A DNA stretch of 64,000 bases. It comes from Ceratotherium simum simum. Lineage: Eukaryota > Chordata > Mammalia > Perissodactyla > Rhinocerotidae. Position numbers and translations under genes: made by a program. The notes beneath the pieces were generated by a model. It was not told the DNA's origin and did not search any database. It saw only the letters and a program-made list of their open reading frames with translations. The stretch spans positions 18,088,514 to 18,152,513 of the forward strand of contig NW_004454163.1 of the NCBI RefSeq assembly GCF_000283155.1. Reading direction: 5' to 3'. Shown piece after piece: positions 42,345 through 54,535 of this stretch. Within the stretch, counting starts at the first letter, position 1; every line of letters starts with the position of its first letter.

Positions 42345-42795
42345 AAGGGTATACCTTCTCCCATTGCCTTGTTTCCATCTAGGTTGAGGAGATAAAGAAC
42401 ATTGGCACCTAATCTTCTTAATCTTTGAAGATGAAATAATTGTTTCTACCAGGTGAGAAAGGACACAGAACATCACCACAAGCCCAACAGGCAAGCGTCC
42501 ACATTCCCACTGCCAGCCCCACATTCTTGGGAAACCTACATTCCATGCATTCCTTCCCTGAAACTACTGGCACCTCCCTTTCCTTCTCATTTTCCAACCA
42601 AGTGAACTTTGGGAAATGGGGGCATTTCTCATTAGTATTTGGTTCCTATATTTTGAATTAACCCTCATGTGTGGCAGGCGGGTCCAGCCTGGCCATAAAC
42701 TCCTGGTGGACCCGGGGAACCTTGCATGGGCCCATCACAGGTGCCCAGAAAATGTGTGTCGGTTTGACTGGGTCCCTCCTGCACTCTAGGGGCTG
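42345..42795. other. Unassigned sequence
   Basis: No exon or repeat recognised. Confidence 0.4.
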
Positions 42796-42799
42796 TTTT

Positions 42800-43560
42800 A
42801 GGCCAAGAGGACACGGTGCAGAGCAAGATTGGCTGGGGCCCACCGTCACGCAGCTTACATTCTAGTGGGAAGACATAATAATACAAAAACATAAATAACG
42901 ATCTCATTGATGGAGAGGAGCACTCTGAAGAAAATAAAACAGAGGAATAGAACTGTAAGTGACTGGAGTGGGGGTTCCTTTAGTTGGGGACTGAGAGAGG
43001 GCCTTCTGAGTCTGCAGCGTGTTGGTCCTAAGAGACGTCAAAGGGACAGGCAGGGCAGATCTTGCTGGGTCCCGTAGGCTAGTTTCTCAAACTGTAATAT
43101 GCATACAGCCCAGAGATTTTGACTTAGTAGGTCTCGGCGGGGCCTGAGATACTGCGTTTCCGTCAAGCTCCCAGGTGGGGTCCAAGCTGCAGCTCAAGGG
43201 ACCACCCTCTGAGTAGAAAGGAGTTTGGAATTCAACCTAATTACAATGGAGGGCCACTGAGAGTTTGAAGCTGGAGAGTGATAGACCCCATTTATGTTTT
43301 AAAAGATGATTCTGGGGGAGAGAATGTGTGGGAGGCTCCAGAGCAGAAGCAGGGAGGCAGGCGGGTGGGAGCCCAGGGCGCTGGACCACTGGAGGCAGCA
43401 GTGGAGGTGCAGAGAAGCGGCCCGGTCCAGGATGTCTGTTGGGACAAGCCTGGCAGGACAGGCTGTGGGACTGGATGCCGTGGGAGGAGGGAGAGGGAGA
43501 AACAAAGGAGATTTAACCTGGCACCCAGCACGTAGGTCTGCATAACCCTAGACAAAGGGC
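42800..43560 (+). repeat. Ancient interspersed repeat (unnamed family), split by a MITE
   Basis: Left part 'gcagcttacattctagtgggaagac', 'cactctgaagaaaataaaacag'; right part after 43216 'aaggagtttggaattcaacc', 'aatggagggccactgagagtttgaagctggagagtgatagaccc', 'aaaagatgattctgg'. Same family as 12435-13025. Confidence 0.65.
43080..43216. mobile_element. hAT-Charlie-like nonautonomous element, remnant
   Basis: 'tagtttctcaaactgtaat', 'ttttgacttagtaggtctcggcggggcctgag', 'caagctcccaggtggggtcc', 'gggaccaccctctgagtag'. It is inserted in the ancient repeat. Confidence 0.65.
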
Positions 43561-45570
43561 AAGACGGCGCTGAGCCCCACCCTCCCATCAACCATCAGGG
43601 TTTCACTTGAGGACTGAACGAAGTGGCTCTTTTGGGACCATGCACACACAATCTGGGTTCCAGGCCTTCCCCGACTTGCCTGAAGAGGATGGTGGGAAGG
43701 CACACGGTACATTTTCACACTTGAGTCCTGGAGCACCAGCTCAGAAAGGAAGGAACATGGCTGCAGGTGGAAGACGGGGCACCTCAGGAGACTCTGCCAG
43801 GACTCTCAGGCTGGCCCGGCCCTCCCAGAGCTGCCCCCTGGTCCTGGGGCTCTTCTCAGGGAAGGGAGCCGCTTCCCATGCCCGCTCCTGTATTCCTGCA
43901 GAGCCATGCCCAGGAGAACTATTCTTCCTCGTCTTCCACTCCAGTTAAGAAAGAGCTGTCCCTTGGAGACAGAGATCCAGGCCATCAGCCGGGCCGTGAT
44001 CCAGGAATGATGGATGGAGGAGAAAGAGAAGGTGGACCACCAACCTGGTGGCAAAATCATTACATAAGCAACTCTCAGGCACCCATGTGTTTGTATCTTC
44101 ACAGTCACCCTATACTCCACCGGTGTCACCAGAGCCTTCCCCTTCTCAGCACACGCCAGCTTCTCTTGCTGTATATTGTGAATCTTCTACAACCTTCTAC
44201 AACTGCTCTGTCTCTCCTTTTTTCCTTTTTAAGGTTGGATTAATGCTCACTTAAAATATTGATGTTTATTATGTCACAATATTAAAGGGTAATTTAAAAA
44301 ATGCCCACACTAGATCCCTCCCCCACACATACTCACATTTACGCACACTTTAATACACCTATTTCCGTATCTTAGTTCCCTTTGAACCGCATTCTCATGC
44401 ATTCCCGTTTATACAAATGGGATTCTGGGCTTAGCCGTGTGCAGAACTGATGGGCAGTAATTCGCATGGAAGCTTCAGATTGAATGAAAGAGCTTGGCCT
44501 GCAGAGCAGGGGATAGGCAGGAGAGAAAGCAAGATCAATGGTGTCAGCCCCCACCTGGCCTGGAGGCAGGTTTGAGTCTGTGAAATTAGGGCTTAGAGGA
44601 GAGGCTGAGGACTGTGTTGCCCTGGTGCAAAGGGAGTGCTGAGAAAGGGAGAGGGCTGCACGGTGGCTCTGGTGTCTTGAGGGCTCCAGATGGCCCCGGA
44701 GGGGTGGCGTTCTCACGGTGCAGTGGCAGAGAGACTGGAGAATTAGTCTGAGCTGACCTGTGCCTGGGGCCTCTCGAGATACCGCGGTCCCTCGTGACTT
44801 ACAGCAGCAATGCGAGGTTTCCTGCATGTGCCGGGGGAGGGACCAGGGTCCTGCAGCCGGTCAGGCTGAGCTTGGAGCCATCGGATCTGGCTTGGAAACT
44901 GGGATCCATGCGACCCGACAGTGACGCCAGCACAGCCCAGTGGAGGCACAGCGTGTGGGCAGCGTGATTTTTGTTCTATTACTTCTCATCTAATGGTGCT
45001 TCATAAACCCACTTCCGTGTTGCTGTGCAGTGTCTGCGTTTGTCCCTTTCATGGTATGCAATATTCAGTTGAGGGGATGGCCGACAATTGATATTACCAT
45101 TCTCTTATTTTTGGCTACATTGATTGTTACTAATTTTTTTCTGTCTTGTGAAGACACGCAGTGGTTGTTTTATCTCCATTTTACAGGCACACAGCAGCTG
45201 GCGCAGGGTGTGTGTGGGGCGCAGGGCAGAGACTATATGTTCTGTCCTGCGCACACGCGGGTTGCCCTGTGTAAGACCTCTAAGCAAGTGGTGCAGTTAC
45301 ACCCACGGTGCCATACGGTTACAGCCGATTCTCCGGAGAGGCCAAAGTAGCCGAGGCTGGGGAAGGCTGGGAGCACAGGGATTAGGCTGACTTAATATGT
45401 TACAACATGCTCTGGTGAAGTATCTGAAATGGGCAGCAAAGTGCAGGGGGTGGAGCTGAGGCGGGGGCATCCCAAGAGAGAGTGAGAACCAGCCACTTCA
45501 GGCTTGTGGGAACCACAGGTCAAGTTAACACGAGCACGACTTCCCTGGGTTGGGGAGTTCACACAGCCCA
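43561..45570. other. Unassigned sequence
   Basis: A 2-kb stretch with no exon, RNA gene or repeat body I can support. 44190-44400 is AT-rich; 44500-44960 GC-rich. Open frames (43767-44243 plus, 44372-44827 minus, 45030-45350 plus) have no family signature. Confidence 0.4.
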
Positions 45571-45574
45571 GGAC

Positions 45575-45695
45575 TCCTGTCTAGCTGCATGTACAGTGCA
45601 CCCCACGAGGGAGAAAAACTGCCCACACCCTGTGCCTCTGGGCCACTGTGCCTGCGTCACCGTAGGTGCTCAGTGAATGAATGAATGAGTGAACA
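45575..45695 (+). repeat. L2 LINE 3' end
   Basis: 'ctgtgcctctgggccactgtgcctgcg' then 'gtaggtgctcagtgaatgaatgaatgag': typical L2 terminus with tandem GAAT. Confidence 0.7.
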
Positions 45696-45964
45696 ATGAG
45701 GGAGAGCAGCTTATGTAACACACAGTCTAACCCCCACTCCCTAGAAAGTTGGAATATTCCCTCCAGAACCCCGACTCCCCGCAGAAGGAAGGGGTGCAGA
45801 TCCATGCAGCTGGGGGATCCTGTCCCCAGAGCTCTGTCCAGAGAGGCTGAAACCCTGAGCTGTATCATCACCTCCTAACAGCTGTGGGGGCCTGGGTGAT
45901 GGGTTCCCAGGCACAGAGACCTCCCGCAAGCCTGCTGCCTATGGCTGTACCCAACGTGGATCAC

Positions 45965-46100
45965 TGATCGCTTTATGATCACCTATTATGTGCTCAGCTC
46001 CACTCCATGGACCAAGGGGGAGAGAGAGAGCATTATAGGATATACTTCCTGTCCACAGGGGGTTTACAAACTGATGAGAAACATGAGCCATATACAGGCT
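45965..46100 (+). repeat. Ancient interspersed repeat fragment
   Basis: 'gatcacctattatgtgctcagc', 'cctgtccacagggggtttacaaactgatgag' match the order gagcacctactatgtgcc / cctgccctcagggagcttacagtctag. Confidence 0.5.
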
Positions 46101-46435
46101 GCAGAGGGCACAGAGATGAGCCACCCATATCCCCCTTCAAGAAGGACTGGTGGCCCCGGCAGCTGGGGCTGCAGAGCCGCCTGACCCAAAGTCATGCCCG
46201 TCCAGGGACGCCCACATTCAAGAACTGCCTGAGGCGTCAGGGGCTCTATAAAGACATGGGACAAACCAGAGGGGCCATTTCAGCTCCAGAGGTCCCCATG
46301 GGGTTGGCTGAGGCTGGCGGGCCCGCATCAGCAGCTTCTCCCCTGTCCCTCCTGCTCCCTCCCTCAGCCTCCTGCAGGAGTTGGTCCCCAGGGCACTCCT
46401 AACATCCTCACATCCAGAGCCCCCAGCCTTGGAGA
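46101..46435. other. Unassigned GC-rich sequence
   Basis: No exon or repeat recognised. Confidence 0.4.
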
Positions 46436-46439
46436 AACA

Positions 46440-46720
46440 GGGACTACGAGACCGAATAGAATTCATGCATTAATATTCAGGGTTAATTCTGTAGTTCAGA
46501 CTCTAGGCGCTGGAAGAATGGTGGATATAGAAATAAATGCTGCAAGGTACATCCTTAAAATACAGTTCTCCTTAGGATTTATTATGTAAGTTTTTATTAA
46601 TCTATAAGACACAAACACATCTATGTTACAGTCTTGTTTATTAACATGAGGAGTTGTTTCTCTCGTATTTTATGTATGAAATACAGCTCTTGGGGTACTG
46701 ATGGACAGGAGGTGATGCAG
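46440..46720. promoter_or_regulatory. Candidate conserved AT-rich block
   Basis: Repeat-poor and AT-rich with 'catgcattaatattcagggttaattc', 'gtttttattaatctataag', 'cttgtttattaacatgag'. Could be a conserved enhancer; inferred from composition alone. Confidence 0.3.
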
Positions 46721-47920
46721 CCTGGGGACAGTGTGATGGTTTCTTCCCTGCAGGGCTCAGCCAGCCAGGAAAAATGCCAATTAAGGCAACGCTGTCTGTG
46801 AGGGATCATTTCAGTTGCCACGTTAACCCCCCGACCTGGGGATCACAGGCTGGGTACTATCTCCCCAACTCTCCAGGCAAACTGGGCCCCTTTAATTGGC
46901 ATTTGTTCCTTTGGGGTGTGGTGACCTCTACCTGGTCATGTTGAACTTTGCAGGGTTGATGAAAAGTCAAGCAAAGCCTGCAGTCTGTCTGCCTGTCTGA
47001 GACCCTTGGGCGAGACTGGGATGGGAGGAGGCAGGAATAGGTCCCCCCATGTGAAAGTGTTGGGAGACACCAGGTAAGCCAACAGCATATGCTGGAATGG
47101 AATCTGCACCATCATCCTCAGAGCCAAATAGAATGCAGCCAACCACCTTGGAGAACTGTGGTGTTTTGTTGCTAATCGCCTTTTTCAGATGCTTTTACTA
47201 CTAAATTATTGTATATCTTATTATCTATTACATTAATCATTACTACAGACAGCCAGATGAGAGTAGGGGATGGGGGAGAGTCTGCATGCCCACCCCTGCA
47301 GTCCTGGCCGACAGGACCAGCTACCACAAGTCCTAACCGTGGGAAGACCACAAGGGTCTTTGGGGCACAGTTACACTGGGAGCTTGGGGGTGGTGCTGCT
47401 GGCCCCAGGACCTTGGGATTAAGGCCGGGATGCTCGCCCTCCCTGGTGAGACACTGGGAATCCTCATGGGATACTGCTTGGCATTTTTGGTTTGGTGTCT
47501 GTCAAGTGCTATCTGAGCCGGCCCTGGAGAGGCTCCAGTTCCTCAAGGAGCAGGGGTGAGTGAGAAAGCAGAAAAGCAAAGACATCTTTCTGGGAAATGG
47601 ACAGGAAGGGTTTTAGCATTAGTTGGTAAGAGAGGCCCTCACTGTCACCCTTTCTCCCAACCCTTCTGCTCCAATAAGAACAGCAGGGGCCAATATAGGG
47701 ACAACCAGGAGGAAATGGAGGCCAGGGCAGGGCAGGAGCAGTGGCTGCTGACCTCAGCTCTCAGCTTTCCACAGTGGTGGCAGGAGAAATGCCATGTCAC
47801 AGGCAGAACACAGGAGCCACTGTGGAAAGGAGAGGCTCTTGGTGGGGTTGAGGGGGTGTTGGAGCCCAGAGATTTGCTGTATGAAAGCTCTGAGTTGAAA
47901 ACTATTTTCAAAATTATGGC
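46721..47920. other. Unassigned sequence
   Basis: 47140-47260 is AT-rich ('gttgctaatcgcc', 'ctaaattattg', 'cattaatcattac') and might be conserved. The rest is GC-rich with overlapping spurious frames. Confidence 0.4.
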
Positions 47921-47924
47921 TACT

Positions 47925-48105
47925 ATATGCTAGATGTGGTGCATAATTTATCTTTTTAATTTTTTCATCAGCTCAGAATGCAGCTATGATTTTCCCATTA
48001 TACCGGTGAATAACCTGAGGCTCAGAGGTTCCAAGAGGTTCACAGTGACCCGGTTGGAAAGTGGATGAGCTGAGACTGAAACTCAGGTCTAAGTGATTCT
48101 CACCC
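47925..48105 (-). repeat. MIR SINE, antisense
   Basis: 'attttcccattataccggtgaataacctgaggctcagaggttccaagaggttcacagtgacc' then 'gagactgaaactcaggtc'. Confidence 0.8.
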
Positions 48106-48835
48106 AGGAGGGGCCTCCTGCTGTGGAAGCGGAGGACGGGATCTCCATCCTGAATGGGCTCCGGGACTAAATAATGTCCCCAGCCCTGAAAGGTATGTCT
48201 CCTCTTGGCTGCCTTCCAGATATCCATTCTTGTCCCCCTGAGCCACTGGCTGCCGGCTGCCTTGCTGGGGACCTCCCTTGTTTATAGGGACCATGGACAG
48301 CCCTCTGTGCCTGGGAAACCACCACTCAAAGCAACTGGTTTCAGGATCCCTCTCTCCCGGTACTCAGCTCACAGTAGGCTGGGGAAGCATTATGGAGGGT
48401 TCTGGCCATAACGATCCAATGGCCATGAAAGGCAGTCAAGCACTGTGGCAAGAGTGTGGCCTTGGGGGTAAGCAGACTCATGTTCTGGCTCCACCATCCA
48501 CGGAGAAGAACTTTTGGAGCAAGAGGCCCTTCTGACACCCTGTCTGCCTGGCCTCTCATTAGGTGGCCCCAGTGGACTAGGCCATCCAGGGCACTGGCCT
48601 TGCCCAGTCAGCCCCAGGAGACACCGTCCATTGCAGGAGCCAGCGGTGCATTCTAAGAATGCGTGACGTGCAGAACCCTTTCCCTAGTGCGCTTTGGGCA
48701 AGCGATCCTGGAAGGGCCCTGCCAAGAGCAGGGCAGCTGGGGTGTGCCAGCGCAGGGCCACTTCAAGAGCACTGAGAGCTGCAACGTGTGCTCTGGGAAG
48801 CTCTGCAAACTTGGCCAGGACCATTCTTTGGTGAT
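48106..48835. other. Unassigned sequence
   Basis: 48420-48500 ('agagtgtggccttgggggtaagcagactcatgttctggctcc') may be a decayed sense MIR. Otherwise nothing recognised. Confidence 0.4.
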
Positions 48836-48839
48836 TGTC

Positions 48840-49140
48840 ATTTTTACAACATTTGATCTCTTCGAAGGATATCATTTAAAAAGTTTATGAACTGATGTTT
48901 TCTATTTCCTTTATTACCTCTCATGCTGATTTCCCCCTCCCTCCCATTATTACCTGCTCTGATTTGATACCTGGTAATAATTACTTTGAAAAACCCATTA
49001 CGTGATAATTCTTCACTATCATTGGTAAATCGACTTAGTCTGAGAGCAGGCCAGAATTTTATCATAGACAGGCCTAAGGAGTTTCTAATTAAATATACCA
49101 GGATAACTGTCTCTTTAATCTACCCCCGACACCCTAGGCT
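48840..49140. promoter_or_regulatory. Candidate conserved AT-rich block
   Basis: Repeat-free to my eye, with TAATTA at 48978-48983 and 49086-49091 and strings such as 'cctggtaataattactttg', 'cattacgtgataattc'. Resembles a conserved developmental enhancer; inference only. Confidence 0.38.
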
Positions 49141-49429
49141 TGAAGACAGCCCTGGTGTGCTGTCCCTCTCTGTCCCCTGTGTGAGCTCTGCCCAGTGTGA
49201 GCACCAATGGCTCTTTAATCCAGTCACCTTAAACCGATTGTGTACCTACGCCTCCACTGCTTTCCACAAGGTGCTGCTCAGCTTATCTCCAAAATTTCAG
49301 ACAGTTGTAGTCCCCAGGGGAGATCCTGGCCAAATGGATGTCCACATCCAGTTTCATGTCACCTGGGGACAGCTGCTTGGAATGGACCATTGCGATGCAT
49401 CACAGTGTGTCCTGTCCAAATGGTGAAGG

Positions 49430-49640
49430 CCAACACTTACAGGCTGGGCACTGAGGGGTTCTCTCATTCAGTCTTAACAGCAACCCTATGAGGTTTCAAC
49501 CCCATTTTACAAATGGGGAAACCACAGCCCAGGGACGTTAACTAATTAGCCCAAGGCCACAGAGCCTGTAAATGACAGAGCTGGGACTTGACCCAGGCCC
49601 TGAGTCCAGAGCCTATTCCAGTGCTAAGAGGCTGTGCTGT
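49430..49640 (-). repeat. MIR SINE, antisense
   Basis: 'ctctcattcagtcttaacagcaaccctatgagg', 'cccattttacaaatggggaaaccacagcccagggacgttaac', 'gcccaaggccacagagcctgtaaatgacagagctggg'. Confidence 0.92.
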
Positions 49641-49809
49641 GCTGCTTCCTTCAGTCCTAGCTCAGAGCACTTCCATGCAGCCTCCCCTGAGCCCTCTGCC
49701 CCTCGTGCCCTGCTCTGACTCAACAGCAGCACCTTTCCGGACCACTCAGCTGAGTGTAACACTCGATTCTATAGAATTTTGCTGCATTTTCAAGTCTTAA
49801 CTGGGTAAA

Positions 49810-49905
49810 GAGATGACAACCTTTGAAGGGCAGGGGCCAAAGAGCTGCATCTGTGTCCTTCCTGGGGCCAGCACAAGGCCCGGCACACAGCAGGGGCTGC
49901 TTCTG
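49810..49905 (+). repeat. L2 LINE 3' end
   Basis: 'ctttgaagggcaggggccaaagagc', 'tgtgtccttcctggggccagcacaaggcccggcacacagcagggg'. Confidence 0.65.
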
Positions 49906-50490
49906 TCCTCGCTGATGAGGCATCACCTGCGATGGCCCCACTGGCTGTGGGGAAGGCCCTGGGGGCCAGCGTTCCTCTTCCCAGGGCCCCATCCTTCCTC
50001 TCTTTGGTTCCCCTCACAAGAGGCTCACATGGCTGGCCTGGCCTTTCTTCCCAGCATGGGCTCAGGGTTGGCTGACACTCAGCCCCTCTCCTCTGCCTGG
50101 GTCTGCAAAGAGTTCACCACCATGTTATTGGAAAGACTTCCAAGAGCTGGAGGCCAGGTTCACTCAGAGGGTGCACCACAGGAGTGGGAGAGGAGGGAGG
50201 GACAGGATGGTTAGGGACTCAGCAGGGAGCCCCGAAAAGAGAAGGCAGGGAGGAGGAGACAGTGGAGTTGAGAACCCCACAGCTGGGTGCACATGAGGGC
50301 GAGCCAGGGGCTGCCTGCCTAGCCGAGGGGCCCACCACCCCAAGCCTGCAGCCTCTGGAATACCCCTAAAGCTCCATCTTTGCATTCGCTCCATTTGTTC
50401 CCCAGTCTATCCAGGATCGGTCACACCCAGTGCTACCTTGCAGAAACCCAGTGGCCTACATATAGGGAAAGTGTTCTCACCTGCCCAGAC
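49906..50490. other. Unassigned GC-rich sequence
   Basis: No exon or repeat recognised; several overlapping spurious frames. Confidence 0.4.
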
Positions 50491-50499
50491 ATCAACCTC

Positions 50500-50820
50500 T
50501 GGTCTGTTTGGTCCAGCTCGTCCTTTCAGAAGCCCCTGGTTTTCCCTGCAATGCAACCCAACTGACTGTCCTCCCCAAGGTGCCCTCATTCTGGTCATTC
50601 ACCCTCCTCTCTACCATCATCCCACCACCTCGGGCCAGTTCTGTGCACAGGCCTCACAAGCACCTATGTCGCTGGATTAAAGTGGTTCTTGGAGGTCTCC
50701 GTTCCTGCATAAACAACTGCCCCCATGCTCTGCCCACAGTTATGTACTTTGCTTTATCCTTGTGCCTGAAGTCCCACCATTAGAAACGTGTGTCGGTAAG
50801 CCTTCTCTTTCAAAGACAGA
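50500..50820 (+). repeat. L2-like LINE fragment
   Basis: 'caaggtgccctcattctgg', 'cagttatgtactttgctttatccttgtgcctgaag' and 'gtaagccttctctttcaaag' suggest L2 3' sequence. Moderate to weak. Confidence 0.4.
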
Positions 50821-51260
50821 CACCCCAAGAAGCAGAGTAATGTGGTAGCCAGTGTCTTCCACAACTTAAGGTGAATTAGCATAAAGAATTGGGTCTCTCC
50901 TGATAACTAGATTGGATCATCATTAGAACGAGAGGATGAAGTGAGAGTTTTGAAGGGGTGCTAAGAGCCTGGTGTAGCGGGGTGGTGATTTTGGAACACA
51001 GACTGATTCCTGGATGGTCAGGCCCCAGCGGGGTGGAAGAATTTGAGTAATAGAAGAAAAGCTTGAAAATACCAGTAAAAAAAGTTTACTGTAAATGCCT
51101 GTTTCGCTGCCCTCCACAAAAAATTGCCAAAAGGGAGTGATGAAAAACTTGGGGTTGGCAACACACTCAGGGTGGCTTCTTAACTTCCCAGAGTCCCTGT
51201 CACCTGATTAGAAGCTCAAAGCTTAGCCAGTCAATATTGTTAGGGTGGAGCGTTCACTGA
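50821..51260. other. Unassigned sequence
   Basis: No exon or repeat recognised. Confidence 0.4.
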
Positions 51261-51262
51261 GG

Positions 51263-51319
51263 ACACACACACACACACACACAGACACACACAGACACAC
51301 ACAAACACACATACACACA
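51263..51319 (+). repeat. (CA)n microsatellite, interrupted
   Basis: ACAC core with interspersed AGAC, AAAC and ATAC units. Confidence 0.95.
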
Positions 51320-52475
51320 GTCCAAAGGAAAATACAGTAATGCCCAGAAATCTACCCCAAACATGTTCCCTTCCAAGCTGCCAACTGAGGAGGCCTCACC
51401 GAACAGTAGGAGGCGGCAGATCAAGCCCACTTCCTTTTATTGCAACTTCTACCCTTCTAGAATTTCTCCTTCTCTGCAGGTCCAGGCCACAGAGACATTA
51501 ATCCATATTCAAATGAACCTTCAAGGTTCTTCCTTCATTAGAAAAATAATCTCCCAAACACCCCAAAGCAGCAGCTCTAATGTCATCATGTGTGCATTTA
51601 TCAGGAAGGCGGGGAGAGGGCACTGGGCCTCACCTGGCCTCTCTCTTGTTGGAAGGCAGAAATATGACCCTTCCTCCTTTCCTCCACCCTGCTCCCCCTC
51701 CCTCCAACAGCTTTAATAAACAGTGATTATTTCAGTCCTTAGAGCACAGCTGTCCTGTGAATTGTCCAGTCAGGGTTATGGGGTGGGAGCCAAGGGCTGG
51801 AGCATGGAGCTCAGATCTCCAAATAAACCAGCCCTCCCTCTCCCTCCTCCGCCCGCCTGCTCCCTAGCAGGTGGGAGTTGAGGAGGAGGGCAAGTCTCTG
51901 GCTGAGACCAGGGATGACAGAAGCATTTTCTGAGCAGCCTGCTGAGGGCAGAGCCCCAGTGGGGGAGGGTGGGAGAGCAGAGCTTGCGGACAGGGTTGGA
52001 GAGGGGTTGTCCTATCTACGGGCCATGACTTCAGGCCTCTCCAAAACCCTCCCTCATCCAAATCAAGGAGCCCTGAAGTTGTACCTCTGGGGATTAGCCT
52101 CAGGCCGTCTCTGGTGAAAATGTGCTGGCATGGTATTGGAGGACAGAAATGGAGATTTAGTCAGTTTGTCATCTATAGGAGGCATTTGGGAAACTTTGGT
52201 TAAATGAATGAATGACACTCTGCACTGCTATTAGAAATAGTAGTAGAAGAAGGAGAGGAAAGCTCTGGGTGCTTCAAGGGAAATAGGTAGGGATGTCACT
52301 AGGAGGGTTGGGAGAAGAAAGGGGTGCCAAGTCAAACTTTATCACATCACAGTTGTGCACACGGCCAGCTAGGGCAGCATGGGCCCTGCCCTCAAAGAGT
52401 GTGATTCCATTATCAAGTAACTGCCATTTGCAAGACTCCTGCTAAATCCTCCTCCAAGGAGTTGGGACAATTGTC
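51320..52475. other. Unassigned sequence
   Basis: Contains a pyrimidine-rich stretch at 51829-51866 and a possible L2 terminus near 52165-52215 ('gggaaactttggttaaatgaatgaatgac'). No exon recognised. Confidence 0.4.
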
Positions 52476-52479
52476 CTCT

Positions 52480-52715
52480 GAGAATGTGATACTCAGAATT
52501 GTCATAGCTGAATTTCAGAAACCATCTAATCAAGAGCTCTCTGAATTTTTTCCAGCAGCAGAAGCCCCCTTGTACGAATAAAATTTTGTGCAAAAACAGA
52601 CCCACACAGAGCTGTTCTGCACGAATCAGCTCAAAAAATCTCTTTGGAGAACAGCAGTCTATCCAACTCCTCAATTCCAAGTAAGGAAACTGAGGCCCAG
52701 CGAGGTCACCCTCTG
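52480..52715 (+). repeat. Ancient repeat, two-part
   Basis: 'attgtcatagctgaatttcagaaaccatctaatc' and, about 150 bases on, 'ctatccaactcctcaattccaagtaaggaaactgaggcccagcgagg' match the old phrase gagctggaagggaccttagagatcatctagtccaac / gaggaaactgaggcc, with unfamiliar sequence between. Confidence 0.5.
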
Positions 52716-52717
52716 TT

Positions 52718-52875
52718 CTCAGACTTCATCACAACCGCCTTCAAGAGCCTGGTACTTCTTGGGTGGGGCCCAGCAACTGTAATCTCTTAAAAGATTTCAT
52801 AGGTGATCATGATGTGTGGTTAAATTTAGGAACTGCGGGATTAAGCACTAGTTTGAAGGTGAAGAGTAAATTAGC
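52718..52875. mobile_element. hAT-Charlie-like nonautonomous element, remnant
   Basis: 'gggtggggcccagcaactgtaatctcttaaaagatttcataggtgatcatgatgtgtgg' resembles the MER5/MER20 group. Ends not resolved. Confidence 0.45.
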
Positions 52876-53785
52876 AGCAGAGCTGACCCCAGCTGCTCTT
52901 GGGGTCAGACAGGCCAAATTCTATGACAATGACTTCCAAGAAGCTATTGGAATTGATTTCTCTTACTGAGGTTTGCTTATATTGAACATGATACTGCAGA
53001 ATGGCCACTAACCAGGACTTGAGCGCCTGCTGGTGAAAGGGTAATTTTTTGTAATCTTCAACAGTTTTTCAAGCGAGGTGAAGTTCCCCTTACCAGTTGG
53101 CTCAATTTTATCTTTGTTAAGAGTGTCACTCCAGTCAGTCACACAGGTATAAAAATGGGATAAAATTATTTCATTGTAGAGCTGAAATACCAGTGTGGAA
53201 CAGAGCACCCAGGCCCACCAAGCAATTTTGTACGAATCAATGGATCTTGCCAGCAGCTCAAGGCCACAAAAAGAAAGGGACAAGGTGGCCTTGCATTGTG
53301 CAGCTGCCGCCTGGTGAAGATGTCAGGGCTCTCCAACAGCTTTCTCTGTGGTCCCAAAGGGGTCATTTAACAGAATAAAAAGGTCAAGATCTTATTCAAG
53401 TCTCCACTCGAAGCCCCAAACATTGAATAGCTTGTCCAATGAATGTCACATCACTGGTCAATTTCTTCCCTTCCCAGGGCCTGGCTTTCCATTGGCAGCC
53501 ACACCTGGATAGAGTGGGGCTGAGGGAGCGGGCCCCACTGCCGGCTCTCTGGAGCATTCCTCAGGAAAACAGAATGAGAGCACCAACCCCTGTGTCATAC
53601 CATGGGACCCTGCACTGTCCTATAGAAACTTATAGGGAAAACCTGGTGAGAGCTCTGAGACACGCAGAGGAGACACCAGGCTACGTAGGATGATCAAGAA
53701 GTTGAAATGGCTCTCACTACAGGTATGGCAAGCAAATGTGACCGAGCTGATTCCAGAATATTTCCCGGGGGCTCCTTCCTTGAGC
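52876..53785. other. Unassigned sequence
   Basis: 53030-53200 is AT-rich and little decayed ('gtaattttttgtaatcttc', 'gataaaattatttcattg'); a conserved element is possible. No exon recognised. Confidence 0.4.
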
Positions 53786-53789
53786 GTGC

Positions 53790-54535
53790 AAACCCTTAGA
53801 AAATAGGACAGCTATAATTAAAAAGGCAGATAGTATCAACAAGCGTTGGCAAAGATGTAGAGAAACTGGAATCCTCATACACTGCTGGTGGGAATGTAAA
53901 ATGGTACAGCCACTGTGAAAAAGAGTCTGGTAGTTTCCCAAAAGGTAAAACATAGAGTTACCTACCATATGACCCAGGAATTCCACTCCTAGGTATATAT
54001 CTAAGAGAAATGCTAACCTATGTCCACACAAAAACTTACACACAGATTTCATGGCATTATTTACAAGAGCCAAATGTAGAAACAACTCAAATATCCACCA
54101 ACTGATGAATGGACAAATAAAATGTGATCTATCCATACAAGTGGATTATTCGGCAATAAAAAGAAATGAAGTACTGACACATACTACAACAAGGATGAAC
54201 CTTGAAAACATTATGCGAAGAGAAAGCAGCCAATCACAAAAGGCCACATATTATATGATTCCATTAATATGAAATGTCTAGAATAGTCAAATCTCTATAG
54301 AGACATAAAGTAGATTATTGGTAACCTAGGACTGGGAAGTTGGGGTGAAATGGGGAGTGACTGCTAATGGGTATGGGGTTTCTTTTTGATGTGATGAAAA
54401 TATTCTAAAATTAATTGTGGTGAGGGTTGCACAACTTTGCAAATATACTAAAAACCATTGAATTGTACACTTCAAATGGGTGAACTTTATAGCATGTAAA
54501 TTACATCTCAATAAAGCTATTATTAAAAAAAAAAA
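53790..54535 (+). mobile_element. L1M-type LINE 3' end
   Basis: 'ggcaaagatgtagagaaactgg', 'catacactgctggtgggaatgtaaaatgg', 'ccaggaattccactcctagg', 'gtgagggttgcacaactttgc', 'cattgaattgtacacttcaaatggg', ending 'tctcaataaagc' and an A-run. 5'-truncated; no intact ORF2. Confidence 0.97.

Noticed and set aside
45030..45350. 106-aa plus frame starting with a hydrophobic stretch
   Set aside because: The hydrophobic run reflects T-rich sequence; no splice sites, domain or recognisable homologue.
53790..54535. LINE coding remnant
   Set aside because: Sequence is the L1 3' end; frames are broken by many stops, so it is annotated as a mobile-element remnant only.
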